In this document: piece after piece, positions 35,264 through 46,688 of the stretch
Numbering within the stretch: the stretch's first letter is position 1
Layout of the letters: every line of letters begins with the position of its first letter
NCBI GenBank assembly: GCA_036346395.1
Contig: CM070609.1
Span: forward strand, 25,231,223-25,295,222
From: Hsuehochloa calcarea
Taxonomy: Eukaryota > Streptophyta > Magnoliopsida > Poales > Poaceae
Direction of reading: 5' to 3'
Length of the DNA stretch: 64,000 bases
Translations under genes and position numbers: made by a program
The notes under the pieces: model-generated
What the model was told of the DNA's origin: nothing
What the model saw: only the letters and a program-made list of their open reading frames with translations
The model's database searches: none

Positions 35264-38200
35264 CGGTGGCATACGAGGAATCACTTTTTTTTTTAGTGAA
35301 CGGATAGGGTAAACAAGAAATTTTCTCTAAACTCTATGTTTGACCGTAGGTGTGTAGAAGGATCATATTATAATTTAGAGAAAATAGAGGTCCAAAGTCA
35401 AAGCAAGGTACTGTTTGGTCGGAATTCAACGAAAAGCAAGGGGCGTATTAGACTTTTCTTCTTGTAGGTAGTAAGTTTTGTAACTTAATATAATCACCGA
35501 AGATTCTGTGTCCCATTTCTGCAGATGGCGACCCAGATCGTTTTCAATTAGCTCGTCGCTGTGGAAAAAGTAGTCGCGGCTTTTGGGAGGACCCCCTCTC
35601 TTTTTTATCTACTCAATTGCATATTTTAGTTTCCCCGAATCCCCATCGAATCCCTTCGACATAAAAGACTACGAGTTCTTTAATCAATGTGTGCGACTAT
35701 AGAATTCGTCCCCGAAAATGATGCATCCTAAAAGCTGGATTCTTTGGATGTTCCGACGGTTACACAAGCAAGCATATTATGTTGGGAGGTGCTATAAAAT
35801 ATTTTATAATTTTTTAAACTTATTTTATATATTTAAAAATTCATCAAATTAATATTTTTAAATAGATTTCTGATAAAAACTTACAACACACAACAGTGCT
35901 ATATTAATTGCTTTTCTTTGTCGTCGAAGACAAGAAGACTTAATGTCAAGCTTCAGCACGACAACAACTTTCGGTTGTTGCTTGCTGGGTCGGCGAGACC
36001 TAGGTGTCATGGTCCCACACAACAGCAACTCGATTGTTGCCAACCCGGATCGCAGCATGTACAATCACGGGGTTAAAACTGAAATTTCTGAGTTATAAAG
36101 GCTAAATTTAAAATTTCAGTGCGCTACGAGGCCATTTTAGTCCAGAATTCAATCCTTCTGTCATGTTTGCCTCCCGTCCAACAAGGCACAACAACCCTAT
36201 ACTACAACTACAACTACAAATAGAATGTTTAAATAGTTATGCCCCCTCATTGTGCCGTTAGCATAGAGCTGTGCTCTTCCAATGTACTTCTTATTGCCAT
36301 GCATTCTCAGATGCAAGCTCGGCAAATAGAGTTTTCGCACGTGGTGGGTTTTAATTTGTCACCGGTTCTGACAGTTCAAGGGAGAAAAATGGACGGGTTG
36401 TAGTTAACAGGTATTTTGAGATTTTACACAGAGTGATGAGTAAACTGAACTTGTTCGATCTAATAGAGAAACATTTGCTCCATAAATCCGAGTAAAGATT
36501 CTTGGTGGGGTCACGCACGAAATTTCAGAGAGATGGTTAATTGGTTGGCGAGGAAGATAGGCCATTGGTGGGTGCATCCTGCGTATGACCTAGACGGCTA
36601 CACTCGCAAGTTTTTCCTTGGCTGGTGCTTTCATTCAGCTGTAAGGGTAGACTACTAGCTGCATGCCCAATAGATGTGTTGCACACTTCGTCTGCATTTG
36701 CACGACGCAAGAAAAAAGATAGTAGTATACGCACCACACTCGCGGCCAAGTAAAGGGGAAACCACTGCTGGGGTCAAACGGCGAGGCACACATGCATTCG
36801 CGGATTTCACGTCGATCTCACTCACACTCGCAGCATGACCAGCACCGTAGCTACCGCTGTAACAAGAGCTAGTTGTCACCAGATGATCCTTTGGATGTGT
36901 CTCACGGGTACATGCACGCACGCACCGTACCAAGTTTTGGGGGAGAAGACAAGAGCGCGTTTTGGAATCGTGGCGTGAGATTCCGGAACAAACGAAGGTG
37001 GCGATGGGACGTGCTCCCAGGGAGGGACAAAGCAGAAGCACGGAGCTAGCGAGCAACTTGCACATTTCGACTCGCTCGCTTTGATCTTCCTTCCTCTATA
37101 GCTTGTTTCGTTGTGCCTTGTTGCATGCATGTCCCTTTCTTTCCACCATTGGCCGTGTACGTTTTGGTATTTTTTTTCTGTGTGCGGAACCGCGGATGCG
37201 CACTAAGTAACATCACATCCCCTCCTCCCTGTGTTGTCGTGACGTCGCTGGTGCGGCTCATGGGAGTTGATGAGAAGCGCGAGGGGGCACCATTATGCAT
37301 GGCATGAAACTGGGCGACGAGCTGTTTGATCGGCCAAGTGTGGCAACGAACCTAACCGGCCACGCTGTTAAGGCCCAACCGTAACGAACACTCGGAGGAT
37401 AATATATATGACATCTCACTCCTCGTCACACCCCCAGTGGTTACCACAAAGCGGCGAGAAATTACAGTTTTCGCACGCACCCCGTGACCGTGAGGATGGG
37501 CCTGAATTTTGCGTACGTGCAACTAGAAGGGGCCGGAGCATCCGAGCATGCAAGGATGGATGCTTTCGTAAGTTGCAACGGGGTTGCTGCTTGGTTGAAG
37601 GGGATGGATCGATGCTCGTACTGCCGTGCTGCGCCTGCTCTGATGACATCCGGGTGCGAGCAGAGCAGCGACCGGCAGCCCTGGTCCCCCGCGGCTTCAG
37701 CTCGGGGTGACGGTGTCAGCAACTGAAAGCCGCGGGCCCACTAGCCTTTGATCGGTGCCGGACCAGGACATGATAGAAGTTTCACTAAATTGTAATTAAA
37801 CTAGATACGTAGTTGGGGGTGCTAGTTGCACCTATATACGTAGGACGGCTTGGACTGGACTGGTATGGTGCTCCAACCAACCCAAACACCATGCTAGACC
37901 CGCCCACGCCTTGGATTGTTCTGGCTCGGCTCGCACTGTACGAGTGTACGTTGCTTGGTCGTGACGACGTCAGTGTAGCCGTGCCCCGTAGGGTCTCCTG
38001 CTACTAGCAATCGCACTAGCCAAGGGATGGATTGATCATGGCCATGGCATGCATGATCATTTTACCTGCACGCTCCAAATTAACCGTCAAATTAACTTTC
38101 AAGTTCACTGCTAGTTTCGCATGCAGTCTTTTGAAAATTTAGTTCTAATTCTCATATTTTAATGTTCCTTTATTTTATCTTACTTTTACCTACACTATAC

Positions 38201-38899
38201 GCGGGTTTTTTTTTCAGACGTCATTTTCCTAGATGTATACGGTCAGGTGTCTTTGTGGGTTCCGCCCGCACTTCACGTCACAAGTCAATGGCAGAGTCAA
38301 TATGGACACGCATGCACGGCGACCAAATTCAGCGGGGTTAATTCGAGTTTTACCAACAGTAACCACGAGCGGTGGGAAAGGGAGGCAGCCAGAACCGCAG
38401 AAGTGACCGGGTTTTACCACTGTGGTGCAGCAATGTCTAGGCGCATAGTAACAGCTTTACAGAGAGGACCGGGGAGGACCAAAAGGTCATCTCACCAAGA
38501 AATGGTGCAGCAATTTGGGGTCCACCACTTTGTTTTTCTCCAGTGAGGAAGGTAAAGTGCTGAAGTACACGGGACCGTGAAATGGAAACGTGTAGCGTCA
38601 GCTGGTATGTATATGGCCTCCTCAGTGTGGAGCCAATGGAGCATAGTTCGACATCTCTTTATCTTTCTACAGTATGTTTTCCCCCTCTTTCCTTCAGGCT
38701 TTACTAAGATGAAATGAAAAGTTGCATCCATTTATCAGTATACAAATGCCGTAAAATCAGTTCATAATCACGGAGCACCAAAATGTCAAATATATATATG
38801 ACCAGTAGCATATCTTGTGAAACGAAAATGCAATAACTCTTGGAAGAGAAAGGAAAGGAGGGAAGAACTCAGGCGTCACGTTCGTTGTTATTTTCTTCA
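35264..38899. other. unassigned intergenic region
   Basis: AT-rich to mixed composition with no gene I can support. Open frames between 36537 and 38731 overlap each other on both strands and show no domain, signal peptide or splice pattern. The 35270-35900 stretch has A/T homopolymers only. Confidence 0.35.
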
Positions 38900-40660
38900 G
38901 GGGTAACGATTTAGTAGTCTTTAGTTGATCCTAGAATAAAGATTCTTCGTGTTGTAGACCGTTTTGTTCATTGGAGGTTGGTTTTGGGGAGCCCTAGCTA
39001 GTTCGTCGAACTGTACTACAGAACATTGCGAGGGGCATTAAGGAAATTTACATTCAGAAACAGGGTTTCGTCCAATTAGAAAAGTTATGGGAAATTCAGT
39101 AGATTTTCAGGAAGATCTAGATCTTTAATTTTGGACTTGTGAGCGAAACGTTATGGACTTGGGAAGTTCGCTGTCCAAGAATCTACCGTCAATGGCAGTT
39201 GTCGTGTAGATGAGTTAATTACATATAGTAGATGGAATAGTTTAATTGTGGTCATAACTTAAATAAGCTATATATTTAAAGTTACATTCCATAAATACCA
39301 TTGTTTACTACCTTTTCATTCTATACAAAAATAGATATGAAAATCTGAAGTAGACTGTTCTAATAGATTCTGGTTTAATCTTTGGGGTTAGAAATGGGAA
39401 CCTAAATGGAGAATTCAGAAGTTTTGCATAACTATAATGTAGTAGAGAATTTTGTGGTGTTTCCAGAAAATATATATTTTGCTATGTTTGGAGTTTACAG
39501 AAGGGAGTTATGGTCGTTTTACCACTGGGATAGTGGGTAGTGTGTTCGGTAAAGTTAAGTTAAAGGTGTCGGTTTTGCGTGTAGGTGCGAGGGTGATTTA
39601 CTTGTTGTTTTGGTGCTATGGTGGTATATTTTTTAGTGTATTTTAATTGCTCGTCCAGGGAGTGTTGCCTCAAGCACCGTGCCACTGTTGCATCACCCGA
39701 CCCCTAGAAGTTAAAAAGATAAGTGCATGATAGAGCGATGAATGACTGGTGATTGTCGTTGTCTTGTTATTATATTATCATGTGATTTAATTATGCTTTC
39801 GTTAAGCTTATTTACATGCTATGGTAATGTTGATGATTTAATGAGATTATGATACGATGATGCAATTACCATGGGGATGACATGGTGAGGTTAATAATGA
39901 ACAATGAAAAATTGCATTATTCACTTGCATAAGGGTTAGAGCGGTAAGTAATGCCATGTTTATAGCTATCCAGCGTGCTCCATATTAAAGTCCTACAGAG
40001 GTAGGAACCTCGCCCCCAAGAAGGTGAAGGAAGAGTGTGTCATCGATGGGCGAACACTTCGCTATACCGGTATCAGTTGCTGAGTTGCATCATGACATTT
40101 GCATTTACGAGAATGATATTGATGAGATTTCAGAATAAGAAGGATGAGAATATTGATGATGATTTAAAATGTTTAATGAACCTGATTATTTATCGTTGTA
40201 TATTGTACTTGCTGAGTCGTGGACTCACTCTTGCTTTATTGTTATTTTTAGGTAACCATTGATGGCGATATGCATAGGGATAGTAGAGCACACGAATTCT
40301 CATGTACATTTACCATGGATTCTATTTAATAATTGCTTTATATCATCTAGAGACATGAATATTACATTTTGAGTTTATTCGAGACTAGACTTGATCATTT
40401 TGGAATTCCTAGATGGAACTTGGGTTGATTATATATTAGTTTATTTCAGTTTGAGCTATTAATTGCTTAGTTAATGGTCAAATTCTTAATTGATTTATTC
40501 GTGATGGATTACTAATTGATGTTTTGGAGTCACTTGTGACCCATGGATGAGATTTTATTTCATGTATGCTTGCTGTAATTTATTGTTAAATATGGTTTAA
40601 TTTGGTAGCTAGAGTAGTTTAGGTGACATCCTAGGCTCAGTATTGGGCCAGGGTGTTACA
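38900..40660 (+). mobile_element. Ty3/gypsy-like LTR, left end uncertain
   Basis: The right end CCAGGGTGTTACA (40660) and the upstream TACTTGCTGAGTCGTGGACTC with CTCACTCTTGCT (about 40205-40235) are typical of long grass gypsy LTRs of the Tekay type. No internal domains flank it, so it is a solo or truncated LTR. AAATC lies at 39341-39345 before a TG and again at 40661-40665, which would give a 1315-bp LTR, but sequence to the left also looks LTR-like. The left limit is therefore approximate. Confidence 0.55.
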
Positions 40661-41641
40661 AAATCTATTCATAATATATAAGTCCAACGAATCTAGACAT
40701 ATTCAAACACTAGGGCCCTATTTTTTTCAGTACACGTTAGCTATCTGTCCCGAAGAACTAACAACACAATGGGGCACCCAATGGCAGAGTTTTTGGTTCG
40801 TTTATTCTCTTTTTAAAATGAAAGAGGAAAACTAGCCCTTGTGTGAATGACATATAAAAAATAGCACCCCTACCGCGCAAAACCACCGTGGAAGGCGATG
40901 TGACGTGCAAAATTGCTGTGGAAAGCCATGTGCCACATGAAATCGCCATTGAAAGCCACATGCCGCTAACTGGAACCGCAGTAGATGACTTGCTGTGAAC
41001 TGGGACAGCGGCTGGTCACCTGCCGCTGCCTACTGTGGGTGTCTTGTCGCCATTGGTCCTAAAATGCTTCGGGAGCACTACACGGGACACATGTCACCTG
41101 CTTATCCAACTGCGGTGTTATTTTTGCCAATTCCTCAGGGAGGGGGCTGAATTTTTTATTTCATCGCCAAAGCAGGCCAAAAGAGCCAAAAACTCCCCCA
41201 GTCACATCCCATTAGCCCTCTTTCCAACACGTTAGGGAATCATCTAGTAGACCGAATGAAAGCTAGCACCTCTCTCTCTAACTTGGACATAGGCACTAGG
41301 GGAGTGAAGTGTGCATGGAGGATGGAAATGGAATTAGCAACGGGCCAAAGCGACACCTGCTTAGGGGTGGGCGTGGGTTGGCTTGACCCAATGGTTCACT
41401 GAACCGCCCCATAAAATCGAGCAATACAGGCCAAGTGGGTCGACCCTAATGCCCAATGGTTCAAGTGGATCAGAACCTATTGGTTCCTGAGCACCGAGTG
41501 GGTCACCGTAACGCCGCAGCCCCAAAGTGTTGCCGCTGCTCGATCCGTCGACTCCAACGCGTCATCATCTCGACCCTCTACCCTGAACCACCACATCACT
41601 CCACCCTAGCACAGAGCCTAACCTACTACCCGAGTAGTCAA
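40661..41641. other. unassigned spacer
   Basis: Mixed repeats. A run of related phrases (GTGGAAGGCGATGTGACG, GTGGAAAGCCATGTGCC, TTGAAAGCCACATGCC) at 40885-40965 is a short degenerate repeat. No gene. Confidence 0.4.
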
Positions 41642-43909
41642 TGTCAAGACTCCATAACTTACTAAGTCAGTCCTGTCCCATCAGGCATGTGGTTGTACGA
41701 AAGACCCAGTTCAATACCGCACAAAATTAACTCCTTAATTGACTAAGGAAAGACTTCCAATTTCTAACTAAATAATTATTTTTAAAAAAAATTCCCACAC
41801 ACTAAGCTCCACCATATCACTGAGTTTCCACCACTTGCCTCAGTCTAAATTTTTTTCCACCCTGTTGGTTAACTGCAACACATGCCACCAACGAGTAATA
41901 GCACATAGTGCACACAGTTTTATCACAAAGTTCCATAATCACTTAGTCAGATTCATATTTGCAACTCACATGAAAGGATAACTCGTTGCATGGCTAAGTA
42001 AGCTACTCGTATCTAACCAACTCATGTTGGTGCTATGATAATACCAACTAATAATGAACCAATCTTGAAAGTAAAATGCAGTACTTTGAATCAAAGTAAT
42101 TTTGATTCAAAGTAAATAAATAGTTAAAGTAAAATGCAATACTTTGAATCAAAGTAATTTTGAAAACTGGGTTCAACTTGATCAAAGGTACAACTTGCCT
42201 TAGAATAGATTTTGGTACTGGTTTTGGTCTTGGTTAACTCCTTCTTCCTTGAAATTCCCCGAAGAATCAGCGTCTACTCGCAAACGAAGTAAATAAACCA
42301 AATAAATAAAAACAGAGAGGAAAACAAACTCCAAAAATTAAATAAAAATCTCAGAACAGTAGAGCTCAAATTTAGATGAATTTAGAAATTTGAATGGGCT
42401 CAATCGAAGTTCGAATGAAGAAGATTTGGCTTCTGAGAGATCTAAACTTAAGAAAATACCAAAATTAGAATTAATTTATGGAATTATCCAAATTACTTTT
42501 CTATTGAAAATTTGGATTATGACGTCAGTTGACGTCAGCACTGGGAATTTTTGAATTAAAACAAATCCAGAGAAAAGGTATAAACTCTGACATGTGGGCC
42601 CGCGGTCCATGGAATGGGACCACGAAAGGCTCAATGGTCTACGGATTCATGAGTCCACGTAACAGTGGTTCTGATAAGATGGCCCACAAGGCAGTGGCTC
42701 GATGCACGGTGGAGCAGATCCACACAGGATTGGATCTAGGGTTTGGCTGACTGTGCCGTGCACGCGCTGACTGTACGCTGATGTGGACGCCACATAGACG
42801 ACACATGCGCACAAGGGCTCAGTTGGTAGGCTGACTCGGACTGCCACGACAGCTCGACGACGCCGAAGCTCCAGTGAACACTGATTCGGCGAACGACGGC
42901 ATTTCAGTGACGATGGAAGTGTGCATCTGGATGAGCGTGACATGACGAACAAGATGACGCAGACCAAACTCGTCGGCAGCGGCCAAATTGACGGCGGCGA
43001 CACGATAAGCGGCGGAGCGGCGTGGCTTGATGAAGCGATGGCAAACTCGGTTTCCTCCGGGAAGAAAAGTGCGCGCATCAGGTAGCCTGTGACGAGGTGA
43101 ACTTGAGGGTGTACTCAACGACGACTGGAGCTCACTGACGGCGGAGGAATCCGACGACGAAGCTATCGGCGGCGCTAGGGCAAAAGCTCCGATTTCGACG
43201 GCTAAGTTTGGATCTAGGGTTTCTAGCTTTGGGGAAAAGGCGGCAGAGACTGAGGCGATCCTCGTGACTCGGGTGTGGGGCCTGAAATAGGGTAAGAGAG
43301 GAGGAGTCCAAATCGGGGATGGCGGCGAAGCGTGCGACAAAATCGGAAAGTGGCAAGGGTCGAGACGATAAACAGTGAACCAGGTAGGGTCTACGTGTCA
43401 GCAACCACAGCTCGGCGAGGAACACGTCACACATGACGCGAGTATGGCTGACGGGTGGGGCCACGAGCTCGCGTGGGCGGAAGAGAGAGATATAGCAGAG
43501 ACTGGCAAGTGGGGACCACCTGTCAGCGAAGCGCAGGTGCTACGCGGCCGGCTGGGCTGTACATAGCTGAGCCAGATGGAAATAGGGTTGGGTTTCCGCC
43601 CATTTACTACTTCTGAGATTTTAAATAGGTTTTGCTTTTTAGAAAATACAGAAAACCCAAATAGCAAATAGAAAATAGCAAATGAAGTCAAAAAATTATA
43701 AAAAAAACTAGAAAATATACCCAAGTCTATAGAACCCAAATAAAGTAGTTTTAACAATTGTTGATGTTGAAATTAATTATATTAAATTATTTTGATACTG
43801 AAAGTCCATATTAAGCTTTATTAAAGTTCAAATAAAATCCCAATGGTGAATTTTTCAACTACTAACTATTTAAAAAGGTTTTTAAAGCTCAAAAAATTGG
43901 GATTTTACA
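41642..43909 (-). mobile_element. Ty3/gypsy-like LTR, probably solo
   Basis: On the minus strand it begins TGTAAAATCCCAATTTTTTG at 43909. A leader-like stretch near 43200-43600 includes AAAGCTAGAAACCCTAGATC. It ends GGAGTCTTGACA at 41642. The start resembles long rice gypsy LTRs. The flanks GTCAA and GCGCG do not match, so the left end could be elsewhere. No gag or pol lies next to it. Confidence 0.55.
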
Positions 43910-44292
43910 GCGCGAAGGTGGTCGGTGCGCGTGCGGGCCGCGGACGGCGTAGCGTGATGGCTTCGGTCGGTTCAGCCGGCGATGGGACGCGGCAGGTACG
44001 TTGGTTGTGCGGGGCCACCCGCCGGAGACAGTGACGACATCCTTTCTCGTTGGCGCCACGCGGGGCGTCTTCACGACAACGTGCATGCGCGGGTCGACGC
44101 GGCACGACGGCTTCGGGCTGGTTCAATGGCGCACGGTGCGGCTTCCCACGGGATGCCGGCAGGGCGTCACAAAGCAACGGCGATGTTCGGCGCGGCACGC
44201 GGAGGTGTGAGACTTGTCCCGACAGTTGTGCGCGTGCAGGCACGTCTGCAGCGACGCGTGGGCTACATGCCATCGACGCTTCATGTAGATGG
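43910..44292 (-). other. GC-rich leader-like sequence of a copia fragment
   Basis: Contiguous with the copia leader in 44293-44506. The minus strand is Pro/Arg/Ala-rich in several frames with no gag motif. Likely untranslated retroelement sequence. Confidence 0.35.
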
Positions 44293-44745
44293 CCGGCGGC
44301 GGTGTGCCTGTGCGAGTGTGTGGAGGCCGGCGATGTTCCGGTCGGGCAGAGGTGCGGCTCCAGGTGCGGGAGAGCCCATGTGGGGGATTCTGGAGCTGTG
44401 CACGGCGGCGCAGTGCCGTGTGGGACCCGTGGCTGTAGCGCGTGGCGGTAGGAGCGCACGACGTGCGGGACCTAGAGGTAGGCCGGAGTCGATCGTGCTG
44501 ATATTATGTTGAGGAACCGTCGCTGGCGAGTCCAGTCCGATCGATCGCCTCGTAGACATACTTAGAATCACACAGAATAATGTAAGAACCAATAGTAGAT
44601 TGAACACACAAAGAGACAAAGGTGTATGAGATATTTTTATTTTTTTTATTCCTTTATCACGGGATCAGGCTTTTACACTGACTAGTACCTCTTATTTATA
44701 GACTAAAGACCCTACTGGAGTTTTGAATGAAACATTTATCTATAG
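44293..44745 (-). repeat. copia LTR-plus-leader segment, copy 1
   Basis: Nearly identical to 46231-46678. It holds a leader (44293-44506), a degenerate primer-binding-like TAATATCAGCACG, and an LTR starting at 44507 (TGTTGAGGAACC on the plus strand) with an A/T box CTATAAATAAGAGG on the minus strand. The far end of the LTR is missing: the match stops at ATCTATAG before the last ten or so bases. Confidence 0.85.
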
Positions 44746-46230
44746 ATTCACGGGCCAGGTGCTATGTCGGCTGCTTATGTTACTGAAAGGATTCATTCCG
44801 TCCGTACTCAACTCTAACCTTATGTTCCTCGGTTCCGCACCAAACTCTTCAAGCTCGATCAAGTTTCTCCATCGCGTAATCAGCAGGGTATCTGAGCTTC
44901 CCATCTTTCTTACGCTCCTCCGAGTGCCAACGCATCAATCTTGCCTCCTTTCGATTCGCAAATAAACGCTTCAAATGTGGGATCACAGGCAGATACCACA
45001 ACATCTTAGCAGGAGGTCCTTGCTTCGCCTTAGCAGTATTCTTACGCTTGTATCGGGATGCTCTGCACACGGGACATACATGCATGTCTGCATCCTCTTT
45101 ACGGTAGAGGATACAATCGTTCGGACATGCATGTATTCTTTCTACTTCCATTCCCAATGGACAAATAACCTTCTTAGCTTGGTAGGTCGTCTTTGGGCAA
45201 CACGTTTCCCTCGGAAGGATGTCACTAAGAGACCTAACAACGCCAGAAAACTCTTGTCGGACCAACCATTGCTTGCCTTCAATTTCAAGCGGTTCAAGCA
45301 CGGTTGACAACCTTGTGTATTCCGCCTGCGATCGTGGAACAAAGGTTTCCCGAGTCCTCCATTAAGCCCTCGAATTTAAAAAACTCTCTCTCACCGTAGT
45401 TCCCTTCTGCATCTCGTAGCATCTGATCCAGATTGTCATCATGCGACCTATCATCATCAAAAGCACATTCTATACCCTGCATATCGTTGACTTCCTCGGC
45501 GATGTCGTCATTCTCGACTTCCAGATAATCGCTCTTCACCGTGGATCGCTCCAACATGTATATCCTTTTTTGAAACCCCTTCGTATTAAGTGAGCTTCGA
45601 TCTGCGCCGGATTGTTAAACATTTTCATATTACCGCAATCAATGCATGGACAGTACATAAATTTTATCCCCTTCTTCAATATATCTTGCTCGGCGGCTCT
45701 TCTAAAAGCAAACACGCTATTAATATACTCTTCACTCACACGGTTCTCAATGTACATCCAGTTTCGGTCCATCTACACGTATACGCACGTAACAAATTAA
45801 TTAGTGTTAAATTATATATTAATAAACCGCAAGTACCCTTCATAATGACCAAACACATTAGTGATTAGTCTATAGCAAATATAAAGGGTTACAGATCGTT
45901 ACACATTAGTGATTAGTCTAGAGTAAAAATAAAGGGTTACAGATCGATCGTTACCCTTCTCTCCAAGGTGGCGCAATGTGGGAGGAGGCAGCAGAGGTGC
46001 TGCAATGGGCCGGGGGAGGAGGAGGCAGGGGTAACAGCTCAAAATGGGGGAGGAGGCAGCAGCAGCAGCAGGGTGGCGGCGGCTCAAATGGAATGGAAAG
46101 GGGGACTATCGGGAGCATCTACTTATAATGCTTGTATCACAGACAGTTCTTTTAAAGAACCGTCTGTGATACTTCACAGACGGTTCGTATATCATCACAG
46201 ACGGTTCTTTATACGAACCGTCTGTGAACC
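44746..46230 (-). pseudogene. CACTA TNP2 N-terminal fragment with subterminal repeats
   Basis: The minus strand reads MDRNWMYIENRVSEEYINSV (start at 45772), then YCPCIDCGNMKMF and HLIRRGFKKGYTCW in frame, and further on VICPLGMEVERIHACPNDC and CPVCRASR. It is homologous to 21840-22930 and breaks off at 44746 inside the gene. Frameshifts near 45540 and 45310 disable it. Upstream are a G-rich first-exon-like block (45960-46100) and three hairpin-forming copies of TCACAGACGGTTC ... GAACCGTCTGTGA (46138-46229). No CACTA terminus remains. Confidence 0.85.
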
Positions 46231-46688
46231 GCCGACGGTGTGCCTGTGCGAGTGTGTGGAGGCCGGCGACGTTCCGGTCGGGCAGAGGTGCGGCTCCAGG
46301 TGCGGGAGAGCCCATGTGGGGGGATTCAGGAGCTGTGCACGGTGGCAGCAGTGCCGTGTGGGACCCGTGGCTGTAGCGCGTGGCGGTAGGAGTGCACGAC
46401 GTGCGGGACCTAGAGGTAGGCTGGAGTCGATCGTGCTGATAATATGTTGAGGAACCATCGCTGGTGAGTCCAGTCCGATCGATCGCCTCGTAGACATACT
46501 TAGAATCGCACAGAATAATGTAAGAATAAATAGTAGATTGAACACACAAAGAGACAAATGTGTATGAGATATTTTTTTTAATTCCTTTATCACGGGATCA
46601 GGCTTTTATACTGACTAGTACCTCTTATTTATAGACTAAAGACCCTACTAGAGTTTTAAATAAAATATTTATCTATAGTTTTCCAACA
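46231..46688 (-). mobile_element. copia LTR-plus-leader segment, copy 2
   Basis: The same segment as 44293-44745 with the LTR complete: 46445-46688, TGTTGAGGAACC ... TTTTCCAACA, 244 bp. On the minus strand the LTR is followed by TATTATCAGCACG, a degraded primer-binding site. The leader runs into the CACTA array at 46230. Confidence 0.8.

Noticed and set aside
39341..40665. Solo LTR with AAATC duplication (39346-40660)
   Set aside because: The right end is good, but TGAAGTAG is a poor partner for GTGTTACA and LTR-like sequence continues to the left; the 5-bp match may be chance.
43905..44512. Several 110-184-residue frames on both strands
   Set aside because: GC-rich retroelement leader sequence, repeated at 46231-46440, with no gag motif.
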